The notes beneath the pieces were generated by a model, which was not told the origin of the DNA, did not search any database, and saw only the letters and a list, made by a program, of their open reading frames with translations. From contig JAUHQG010000037.1 of assembly GCA_030408475.1 (NCBI GenBank), forward strand, positions 1 through 32,757: 32,757 nucleotides of DNA, read 5' to 3'. Each line of letters begins with the position of its first letter. The stretch's first letter is position 1. Below, piece by piece: positions 1-6,202 of the stretch. This stretch comes from Candidatus Amphrikana amoebophyrae (lineage in GTDB: Bacteria; Chlamydiota; Chlamydiia; Chlamydiales; JACRBE01). The translations under genes were made by a program, and so were the position numbers.

Positions 1-18
1 AATATAAAGCAGCAATGT

Positions 19-297
19 TTAAAGGCCGTAGGGACTACGGTTGTAAAGCTTGTGGAGCTGCCCCAATAGGGGAGCTATGAAACAAGAATCTCTAGCCTTT
101 AGGCGAGAGTAGTTCAAAACAGGCAATTCGTATACAATTCTCACAGTGGGACCTGTTTTTTGTATAATGAACGTGTCTATAGCATACCCTTTAACGCAAA
201 ATTCAACTTTTCCCACTCTAAGTTTAATCAATTCATCTCTTGTTAAGCCTAAATCATCTCCAGTGTATTTTAGAGCCACTTGCAAAATTCTTAACAA
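19..297 (-). CDS. Hypothetical protein fragment, probable 3' part of a broken gene
   Basis: A 92-residue frame of unknown function with no recognisable domain, signal peptide or membrane segment. The only available start is TTG at 297 with no convincing ribosome binding site, and no internal ATG exists. The same frame stays open upstream to 354 and runs through a G10 tract (C10 on the plus strand, 341-350). It therefore looks more like the 3' end of a longer gene than an independent one. Adding one G to the tract would join it to the frame of the 42-residue ORF at 423-551, which stays open after a single TGA. A small hairpin, CCGTAG-GGA-CTACGG at 25-39, covers its last codons. Function unknown; it could be a pseudogene. 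Confidence 0.35.
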   Translation of the reverse strand: MLRILQVALKYTGDDLGLTRDELIKLRVGKVEFCVKGYAIDTFIIQKTGPTVRIVYELPVLNYSRLKARDSCFIAPLLGQLHKLYNRSPYGL

Positions 298-446
298 ATG
301 GACGCAGCTTTTGAAATTTTTCTGATGAAAAATTCCTTCACCCCCCCCCCTTCTTTAGCTCGAGATTTGATCCGCAGGATCAAATCAGAGATTAAGCGCA
401 AAACCGTCAGGTTTTGAACAACTCATTCTCTGAATTTTGCAAGTGG
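276..446. repeat. 15-bp inverted repeat enclosing two hairpins and a C10 tract
   Basis: CCACTTGCAAAATTC at 276-290 is exactly reverse-complemented at 432-446. Between the arms lie two perfect hairpins: GATTTGATCC-GCA-GGATCAAATC at 364-386 and CAAAACC-GTCA-GGTTTTG at 399-416. The homopolymer C10 is at 341-350. The arms fall inside the ends of the two flanking minus-strand frames. This could be a small inverted-repeat (MITE-like) insertion or a transcribed structured region. I see no clear target-site duplication. Confidence 0.5.
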
Positions 447-551
447 TACTGTATACACCTTTCCGCTGTTATCTTTTCCACTTTTACTAGTTGAATCTTT
501 AGCCGCTGCTACTTCTGAAGAGCCAGCAGCACATACAGCTCTTGAAGCCAT
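423..551 (-). CDS. Short Ser/Ala/Lys-rich ORF, probable 5' part of a broken gene
   Basis: A 42-residue frame starting at ATG 551, preceded by a strong ribosome binding site (AGGGAGGG, 2 nt before the ATG). That site is very like the one before the gene at 2165-2950. The product is hydrophilic and low in complexity (MASRAVCAAGSSEVAAAKDS at the N-terminus), without a Sec signal, as is common at the N-termini of type III secreted proteins. It ends at TGA 423-425, but the same frame then stays open to about 294, passing through the G10 tract. With TGA read-through plus one extra G it would fuse to the 92-residue frame at 19-297, giving a protein of about 178 residues. It may be a genuine small gene or the 5' remnant of a decayed one. 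Confidence 0.4.
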   Translation of the reverse strand: MASRAVCAAGSSEVAAAKDSTSKSGKDNSGKVYTVPLAKFRE

Positions 552-741
552 ATCCCTCCCTTTCATTACTATTTATTGTAACATAATTATTTTAATTTGT
601 ACATAAGGTATGATAACGTAACTTACTAACAAGAAGTAGTTTGCGAAAATAAATTAACATTTTGACACTAAGTTGCTTAGAGTTGTATGTTTCTTTTGGA
701 CGGTGTTGTTGAAAAAAGACTTGTTTCAGAGCTAGCTATCT

Positions 742-1446
742 CTAAAGTTTTGATCTTAATGTTGTTAATGCTGAAAGTTCTCTTTCAGCCATATCCTTTA
801 ATCTATTGAAAAACATCTCCTTCATTTTTTCAAGAGGTATCACTTCGAGAGTTCCGTCAGATTCATAGCGGCAAAAAGGGAGATTGGGAAGATGTTGCAT
901 GGCAAAGGTTGTTATATCGGCAAATACTTGTAGATCTTTAAAGACACCATCATCTACTAAAATCCCAATGATACGTTTCTTTGGAAGAGTACTATTTTTA
1001 GCAGTAAATAAAACTTCACTGTAAGGTAGCTGTTTCTTATACTTTTCAAACATACGGCTTACTTTTTCAGACAATGCTTTAACTGTTTTATAGTCTCGAT
1101 GATATTTTATTTCTCCAGTAGAGGCTCGGGGAATGGGGACTTTTGTTTTCTTATTGATTTCAACTTCTTTTAAGTCAGATGAGTTGAATCTATTTGAAAA
1201 AACATCTTTTTTAAAGGCGCGTGCAATTAAAATATATTCTGTGTCGTAGATGAAACCACATTTGTACTCCAGTTTTCTCCCCTGCAATTGATTGATTAAG
1301 AATATGGGAACGCCTTGTTTAATGAGACTTCCGCATAAAATTTTAGCTGCGCATGGGGGTGAGGCTTCATAGAGTAAAGAATCAACTCCATTTCTGAAAA
1401 CTCTAACGACTAATCCTTTCTTGAAGCCATCTGAAATTGAGCTCAT
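742..1446 (-). CDS. Paralogous family protein, type A copy 1, C-terminus SKL
   Basis: 234 residues, no recognised domain, no signal peptide and no membrane segment. It is clearly paralogous to the gene at 2952-3719; shared blocks include SLIKQG(V/I)PI, CGFIYD, RAFKKDV(F/Y)S, YHRDY and PKKRIIGI. It is more distantly related to the B-type genes (AEKV/SEKV-RM, AFKKD) and the C-type genes. The last residues are LRSKL, encoded TCA AAA CTT TAG, a canonical PTS1 peroxisomal targeting tripeptide preceded by a basic residue. It is the last gene of the proximal triplet and its start overlaps the stop of the B1 gene by 4 bp (ATGA), indicating translational coupling. Inferred role: a cytosolic-type effector delivered to the host. 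No catalytic motif is visible. Confidence 0.8.
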   Translation of the reverse strand: MSSISDGFKKGLVVRVFRNGVDSLLYEASPPCAAKILCGSLIKQGVPIFLINQLQGRKLEYKCGFIYDTEYILIARAFKKDVFSNRFNSSDLKEVEINKKTKVPIPRASTGEIKYHRDYKTVKALSEKVSRMFEKYKKQLPYSEVLFTAKNSTLPKKRIIGILVDDGVFKDLQVFADITTFAMQHLPNLPFCRYESDGTLEVIPLEKMKEMFFNRLKDMAERELSALTTLRSKL

Positions 1447-2141
1447 AATCTAGACCTCAGTTTCACCAAGTTTGCGTGCTCGGTTTGTAATTGTGATCTA
1501 GTTGAGTTATATAAGACCGCTATGGCCAAATCGGTAGCGATTTCACTAATTTCGCCTATGTCAAAGTGGTAAAGATATAGATTTCGACCAGGCAACTTTT
1601 CTTTGATAATTTTTAATATATCCAGTAGATTTTTTGGATCTTCTAGAGTATCATAAGAGACCACAACCCCTGCAATGTGATCAGTTTCAGATTTTTTACT
1701 ATCTAAAGCCGTGATCAATAACTCATTTAACTCTAAACATATTGTTGGATTTTTTTTATGCATTCTCATTACTTTTTCAGCGATACCTGAAATCGATTCA
1801 TAGTTGCGGAGCCAGATATCATTGCCGAAACTCACGTAATTTTTTCCATTTTTACTCTTTGACGGAAGTGGGTTGTGTGGATTGATATTTGGAGGAGAGA
1901 ATGCGTCTTTTTTAAATGCACCCACTAAGTGTATTCGGTCTGTGTAGTAGAGAAGTCCCATTGAAAGACTTGTTTTTAATTCATAAAATGGTTTAATCGG
2001 AATGCCTTGTGTGATAAACGTAGCGCAGCTTGTTTTTATTGCTGCATCACCACTTACTTCAAATTGGAGGCTTTTCATATTGAAAGTTCTTAAAACAAGT
2101 CCTGTTGAACTATATAGATCCTGGATAGATATTGAACTCAT
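1443..2141 (-). CDS. Paralogous family protein, type B copy 1, C-terminus SRL
   Basis: 232 residues of unknown function, soluble, no signal peptide. It pairs with the B2 gene at 3716-4411. Shared blocks are the start (SS/NS...DLY/DRY...G), QGIPIK / HNIPIR, (L/F)LYY/LYF, the NYESISGIAEKVMRMHKKNP region, NELLITAL, DHIAGVVV and the LPGRNLYLYHFDIGEIS region (the last two nearly identical in B2). The C-terminus is KLRSRL, encoded TCT AGA TTA TGA; SRL is an accepted PTS1 variant. Its stop overlaps the start of A1 (ATGA). A 23-bp gap separates it from C1 upstream. Member of the candidate peroxisome-directed effector family. Confidence 0.8.
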   Translation of the reverse strand: MSSISIQDLYSSTGLVLRTFNMKSLQFEVSGDAAIKTSCATFITQGIPIKPFYELKTSLSMGLLYYTDRIHLVGAFKKDAFSPPNINPHNPLPSKSKNGKNYVSFGNDIWLRNYESISGIAEKVMRMHKKNPTICLELNELLITALDSKKSETDHIAGVVVSYDTLEDPKNLLDILKIIKEKLPGRNLYLYHFDIGEISEIATDLAIAVLYNSTRSQLQTEHANLVKLRSRL

Positions 2142-2164
2142 GTTTTTCCCTCTTGATCTTGTTG

Positions 2165-2950
2165 CTAAAGTTTTGCTCGATGCATGATTTTAAGTGCTTC
2201 AGCAGGAGTGACTTCTTCTTTTACTTCTTTTAATACTTTTTCTATATCTTTTATCCGTTCAGATACTAGTCTTTTCACTTTTAAATTAATTTTAAAAGAG
2301 CCAAAAAGCTTATCTACTTTCACTTTTTGAACTACAGGATGAGATCTCTTTCCGCTTGAATCAATAAGATAAAATGGAAGTGACTGCATTTTAAGCATAA
2401 GCTTAAGTGCTGTTTGAGGTGATAGCTCATATAATTTAGACATATCCTCAATATAGTGTTCTTTCAGTGCCGCTATGCCTAATATTTGGCGAGATTTACC
2501 TGAGAATGAATGGAATCCTATTAGATCAATACCGGAGTCTTCTAGAGCTGCCCATTGATGTAGTTGATCAAAGTCAGAATCTTCTATTGTTCCTGATTGA
2601 GTTGGGCTGTAGATTTTAAGCCATTGACCTTGGGAACTCACATGAATACCATCCGATTTTGATGGATCTAGAACGTAGAAAAAACGTACATTATGCTCAC
2701 TTTTAATCTCTCCTAGTCTGACCAATTTAGTCCGGGCATATTTAAAGAAATTAGGTATTTTGCTTGAGCAAAGGATTGAATCGAGTTCATAAACATTTTG
2801 CGGGAACTTCACGTTATCTTCAATCAAACATCCATGAAAAGCCCCTTTTTTATCATGACATTCCACAAAGTCTAGAAGTTCTATTCCACATCTATTATAT
2901 AGATTGATGACTATATCACTATTTGAATTAGATCGTCCTATACCGGCCAT
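2165..2950 (-). CDS. Paralogous family protein, type C copy 1, C-terminus AKL
   Basis: 261 residues of unknown function, the most diverged type. Residues 1-15 are Ser/Asn/Gly-rich and not a Sec signal. Homology to A and B types is seen in the N-terminal NLYNRCGIEL segment, an ILGIAALKEHYIED-like strand/helix and the LPFYLID(S)SGK segment, which aligns with LPFCRYESDG of A1. The C-terminus is MHRAKL, encoded GCA AAA CTT TAG, another canonical PTS1. The start ATG at 2950 has a strong ribosome binding site (GGGAGGG) and its own promoter, which lies inside the frameshifted tail of A2. It heads the proximal triplet C1-B1-A1. Confidence 0.8.
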   Translation of the reverse strand: MAGIGRSNSNSDIVINLYNRCGIELLDFVECHDKKGAFHGCLIEDNVKFPQNVYELDSILCSSKIPNFFKYARTKLVRLGEIKSEHNVRFFYVLDPSKSDGIHVSSQGQWLKIYSPTQSGTIEDSDFDQLHQWAALEDSGIDLIGFHSFSGKSRQILGIAALKEHYIEDMSKLYELSPQTALKLMLKMQSLPFYLIDSSGKRSHPVVQKVKVDKLFGSFKINLKVKRLVSERIKDIEKVLKEVKEEVTPAEALKIMHRAKL

Positions 2951-2951
2951 A

Positions 2952-3719
2952 TTAGAATCCCTCCCAAGTTTCCAAGTCTATATTATAACAAGAGTTTTGA
3001 TTTAAATCAACTGTATGGTCGTGCTTTAACCTTTTAAATGTAAGTAGTTTGAGAAAGAAATTAAAGCTTTGCAGTAGAAAAAAGGAGTTTTGCAGGTACG
3101 TGGGAGAAATCTCCTTCATTTCACCTTTATCATCGTCATATAGGCAAATAGGGCATTTAGGCAGATGTTTTAGTGTAAATTGAACAATTTCTTCGAGCTT
3201 TTGTCTGTTTTTAAAGAGAGTTTTTCCTATGATAATTCCAATGATACGCTTTTTAGGCTTTGTTGCATCTTTGGCCTTCATGATCAGCTCACTATGAAAT
3301 AGTGCTTTTTTGTATTTGGTATACATGCGGGTCACTTTTTCAGCCAACCCCTTAACGCTTTCGTAATCGCGATGATATACCGTCTTACCCGTGTGGGAGT
3401 CAGGGAGAGGAACCTTTTTCTTCCCATTAATTATCTCTTCACGAAGATTTGCTTTGTCAAAGCGATCGGAATAGACATCTTTTTTGAAGGCGCGAATAAC
3501 CTTGAGCTCAGTTGAATCATAGATAAATCCACAAAGAGGAGTCTCTTTAAACATGGGCATGTTATTGAGTAGTTTAATCGGTATGCCTTGCTTAATTAAA
3601 CTGGCGCATTGGATAGATTTTGCAGCCTTTTCACTGATTTCATGTTGAAAAGAACTATAGCCGCTTAAAAAGACTCGAACAACGATCCCTTCTTTGTATC
3701 TATCGCTAACACTCATCAT
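2952..3719 (-). CDS. Paralogous family protein, type A copy 2, C-terminus altered by probable frameshift
   Basis: 255 residues as read, against 234 for its paralogue A1. Residues 1 to about 214 align well with A1 (SLIKQGIPI, CGFIYD, RAFKKDVYS, YHRDYESVKGLAEKVTRM, KPKKRIIGI). After the FF at residues 213-214 the match stops and the frame runs on 41 more codons, ending TWEGF, through sequence that contains the C1 promoter and ribosome binding site. One additional base in the A6 tract (plus strand 3078-3083) would instead give ...NSFFSTAKL followed by TAA at 3061-3063, a 219-residue protein ending in AKL like the rest of the family. The start overlaps the stop of B2 by 4 bp. Either a recent frameshift, a sequence error, or slippage. 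Confidence 0.75.
   Translation of the reverse strand: MMSVSDRYKEGIVVRVFLSGYSSFQHEISEKAAKSIQCASLIKQGIPIKLLNNMPMFKETPLCGFIYDSTELKVIRAFKKDVYSDRFDKANLREEIINGKKKVPLPDSHTGKTVYHRDYESVKGLAEKVTRMYTKYKKALFHSELIMKAKDATKPKKRIIGIIIGKTLFKNRQKLEEIVQFTLKHLPKCPICLYDDDKGEMKEISPTYLQNSFFLLQSFNFFLKLLTFKRLKHDHTVDLNQNSCYNIDLETWEGF
2982..3010 (-). promoter_or_regulatory. Promoter of the C1-B1-A1 triplet
   Basis: On the minus strand, TTGATT (3010-3005), a 17-nt spacer and TATAAT (2987-2982) form a near-consensus sigma-70-type promoter, 31 bp upstream of the C1 ATG at 2950. It lies inside the frameshifted tail of A2. This supports the view that A2 originally ended upstream, at about 3061. The same two hexamers precede the other triplet. 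Confidence 0.7.
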
Positions 3720-4411
3720 AATTTAGAGACCAATTTTCTAAGTACTGTAGCATTATTGGCTAATCTGATTCGCTCTAAGTGTATAAGAATGCCCATGGCC
3801 ATTTTAGTTGAGATTACTGAAATCTCTCCTATATCATAGTGATAAAGGTGGATGTTACGTCCTGGAAGCTCTTTATTCATAAAAGCAAGCAGCTTTAGCA
3901 TACAACGGCTATTATTTAACATTCTATCACCCACAATGACTCCGGCGATTCGGTCTTTATGGTCTTTGCCTTTTTCTAATGCGGTGACAAGTAGCTCATT
4001 ATGATATAATGGAGTGTTGGGATTTTTATTGTGCATCCTTGTCACTTTTTCAGCAATACCCATAATGGTTTCATAGTCGCGGAAAGTACTCCCTGAGCAC
4101 TTGACTCGTTTTTTACCTTCAATTTTTTCAAAAGGAATAGGTTTAGATAGATCGAGATTTTTTGAACCAATGTTTATTTTGAAAGCGCCTCTTACATTTA
4201 CCATCTCTGGGAAATAGAGAAAGCCTATATTTGTTAGAGAAGAGTCTAATTCTGCAATTAGGCGGATTGGGATATTATGGAGAATATAAGTCATGCAACT
4301 TGTTCTTTCAGAAGCTTCTTCACTCGCTTCAAACCCCGCACACTTGAGTAAAGCGACTCTAGCTAATAGACCACTTGTTTCATATCTGTCTAAAATATTT
4401 GTACTATTCAT
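3716..4411 (-). CDS. Paralogous family protein, type B copy 2, C-terminus SKL
   Basis: 231 residues from ATG 4411. I prefer this to the GTG at 4420 because MNSTNILDRYETSG then aligns without gaps to MSSISIQDLYSSTG of B1. It shares with B1 the AEKV(T/M)RMH-KNP block, NELLVTAL, DRIAGVIV and the LPGRNIHLYHYDIGEIS region. Soluble, no signal peptide, function unknown. It ends RKLVSKL, encoded TCT AAA TTA TGA: SKL is the archetypal PTS1, here with valine rather than arginine just before it. It lies 18 bp downstream of C2 and overlaps A2 by 4 bp. Confidence 0.8.
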   Translation of the reverse strand: MNSTNILDRYETSGLLARVALLKCAGFEASEEASERTSCMTYILHNIPIRLIAELDSSLTNIGFLYFPEMVNVRGAFKINIGSKNLDLSKPIPFEKIEGKKRVKCSGSTFRDYETIMGIAEKVTRMHNKNPNTPLYHNELLVTALEKGKDHKDRIAGVIVGDRMLNNSRCMLKLLAFMNKELPGRNIHLYHYDIGEISVISTKMAMGILIHLERIRLANNATVLRKLVSKL

Positions 4412-4429
4412 TTTACTCACTTAAGATTT

Positions 4430-5188
4430 TTACAGTTTTGATCGATGCAGAAATTGGATTTCTTCTTCTGCGGTTCGATCGTTTGCTTTACAAGCCCCAT
4501 CTAAAGTCTTAATATGGTCTAATATAATCGCTTTATATGGTTTCAATAGTTTGAATAGAGCAATTTGGGAGACCAATTCAATTTTTAGATCACCATTTTC
4601 TTGCTTATCTAAGAGATAGAAAGGAAAGCGAGCGAGTTTATCAATCACTTTCATAGCTGTTATATGAGATTTTTCTACCAGACGTTTGAGGTCATCAGTA
4701 AAATGTTTTTTATAAGCAAACATGGCTAAAATTGGACGAGGCTGTCTCAAGGTAGACATCCTTATATTATCAAGTAGTGGGTTGTTTCCTAATTCTTTAT
4801 AGATCTCATCAAAACTAGTATCTTCCATATTGCGATTATAATCTGAAGAATAAAAATATTTATTTTGTTTGGAGTCGGAAGATGCTTCTAGAGATATAGA
4901 ACTATTTTCTCGAGGATCTAAAACGCAGTAATATCTGAAGCTATATGTTTTTTCTTTAAGAGGAGATGTTGTTTTAAACTCTCGAGAATAGTATTCAAAT
5001 TTGGGTAATCGACTTGACACAAGTGTAGATTCAAAACTAAAATCAGCCCATAAAGTTGGATGTCCATCAAAATCTATTTCGAATATGTTTTTTAGATTGT
5101 TAGTTGATTGTAATAGGTATGGATAGGTAACGAGCTCAAGCCCGGGTCCATTAAATAAAGTTGTTACATTGTCTAGTTTGCTAGCCAT
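4430..5188 (-). CDS. Paralogous family protein, type C copy 2, C-terminus SKL
   Basis: 252 residues, counterpart of C1. Shared features are a (N)LYN/LFN-x-x-G-(I/L)EL start, a YYCVLDPRE / FYVLDPSK segment in the first half, the GTIEDSDFDQL / NMEDTSFDEI block, RQILGI / RPILAM followed by a helix, the LPFYLID / FPFYLLD strand and a charged C-terminal helix. It ends LHRSKL, encoded TCA AAA CTG TAA, a strong PTS1 with arginine at -4. It heads the distal triplet, with ribosome binding site GGGGAGG 9 nt before ATG 5188. Divergent from cyoA. No enzymatic motif seen. Confidence 0.8.
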   Translation of the reverse strand: MASKLDNVTTLFNGPGLELVTYPYLLQSTNNLKNIFEIDFDGHPTLWADFSFESTLVSSRLPKFEYYSREFKTTSPLKEKTYSFRYYCVLDPRENSSISLEASSDSKQNKYFYSSDYNRNMEDTSFDEIYKELGNNPLLDNIRMSTLRQPRPILAMFAYKKHFTDDLKRLVEKSHITAMKVIDKLARFPFYLLDKQENGDLKIELVSQIALFKLLKPYKAIILDHIKTLDGACKANDRTAEEEIQFLHRSKL

Positions 5189-5215
5189 CTAATTTCCTCC
5201 CCGAAATTCAGAGCT

Positions 5216-5243
5216 ATTATAAAGAAAAACACAAAAAAATCAA
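5216..5243 (-). promoter_or_regulatory. Promoter of the C2-B2-A2 triplet
   Basis: Minus strand TTGATT (5243-5238), 16-nt T-rich spacer, TATAAT (5221-5216), 27 bp upstream of the C2 start. The hexamers are identical to those before C1. Confidence 0.65.
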
Positions 5244-5334
5244 TAAAATAGAGTGTAAATTTTTCTACTAGACAATTTGTGGGCTATATTGTAAAAACCT
5301 GTAAATATAAAATTTTAATTTTATTCGGAAAATT

Positions 5335-6201
5335 ATGAAGAAAAAATTTGGTATCGCAATTATTGTCTTGATCTTTGTCGCTATTGCTGCGGGATTAGTT
5401 TTATATGTCGTCACCCATGACATAGCTGTTTTAAACCCACAAGGCGCTATCGGCAAGCATGAAAGAGATTTGCTTGTCATTTCTTCTTTATTGATGTTGA
5501 TAGTGGTCGTTCCTGCCTTAGTTCTCACGCTGGGTATTGCTTGGAAATATAGAGCGACTAATGAAAATGCAAAATATACTCCAAATTGGGGCCACAGTAA
5601 TTTAGCTGAGGTTATTTGGTGGGGAGTTCCTTGTATTATCATTATCTTTTTGGCTATTATTACATATAAGACGACTCATGAACTTAATCCCTTTACACCA
5701 CTTAAAAGCGATAAAAAGCCAATTGAAATTCAAGTGGTCGCTCTAGACTGGAAATGGCTTTTCATATTGAAAGATCAAGGTGTAGCGGCAGTTAATTTTG
5801 TTCAATTTCCAGAAAACACACCTCTTAATTTTGAGATTACAGCTGATGCTCCTATGAATTCATTTTGGATCCCGCAATTAGGGGGCCAAATTTACGCTAT
5901 GCCAGCTATGCGCACCAAACTTCACTTGATTGCCAATGCTCAAGGCGTTTTTAGAGGATGCTCAGCTAATATTAGCGGCAGGGGATTTGCCGGAATGGTG
6001 TTTCATGCTAAATCTAGTACTCAAGAAGAGTTCGATCAATGGGTTGAGAATACGAGGCAGTCACAAAATTTACTCACTTTTGATGAATATGAAAAAATAG
6101 CAGAACCCAGTACTTACGACCCAGTTAAAACTTATAAGTTAGTCGATATGAATTTATTTGACCAAATCGTCGAGAAATATACAAAACCAGCAGGAAAATA
6201 G
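5335..6201 (+). CDS. cyoA: Cytochrome bo3 ubiquinol oxidase subunit II
   Basis: 288 residues, subunit II of the proton-pumping quinol oxidase in the inner membrane. N-terminal hydrophobic segment at about 6-27, followed by HDIAVLNPQGAIG, the typical CyoA motif, and a helix at about 47-70, then a periplasmic cupredoxin domain. It contains NSFWIPQLGGQIYAMPAMRT. In the CuA loop only one cysteine remains (RGCSANISGRGFAGM) and the CxxxC pair and histidine ligands are missing, which marks a quinol oxidase rather than a cytochrome c oxidase. The start ATG follows CGGAAAATT. It is the first gene of cyoABCD, with 1-bp gaps between genes. A short palindrome, ATAAAATTTTAATTTTAT, lies just upstream. Confidence 0.95.
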   Translation: MKKKFGIAIIVLIFVAIAAGLVLYVVTHDIAVLNPQGAIGKHERDLLVISSLLMLIVVVPALVLTLGIAWKYRATNENAKYTPNWGHSNLAEVIWWGVPCIIIIFLAIITYKTTHELNPFTPLKSDKKPIEIQVVALDWKWLFILKDQGVAAVNFVQFPENTPLNFEITADAPMNSFWIPQLGGQIYAMPAMRTKLHLIANAQGVFRGCSANISGRGFAGMVFHAKSSTQEEFDQWVENTRQSQNLLTFDEYEKIAEPSTYDPVKTYKLVDMNLFDQIVEKYTKPAGK

Positions 6202-6202
6202 C

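Larger units (their letters stand above)
742..5188 (-). repeat. Tandem duplication of a three-gene (C-B-A) cassette
   Basis: In transcription order the six genes are C2 (5188-4430), B2 (4411-3716), A2 (3719-2952), C1 (2950-2165), B1 (2141-1443) and A1 (1446-742). Each type pairs best with its counterpart in the other triplet. The B-A junction is a 4-bp ATGA overlap in both triplets. Each triplet is preceded by a TTGATT/TATAAT promoter. The A, B and C types are themselves distantly related, so an ancestral gene triplicated first and the triplet then duplicated. Protein divergence between the copies is large, so the duplication is old. Confidence 0.8.

Noticed and set aside
25..60. Weak resemblance of GACTACGGTTGTAAAGCTTG to a 16S rRNA segment
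   Set aside because: The match does not extend to either side and the region is open in a minus-strand reading frame.
5268..5642. Minus-strand frame of 124 codons opposite cyoA
   Set aside because: Overlaps cyoA, whose product is firmly identified; a shadow frame.
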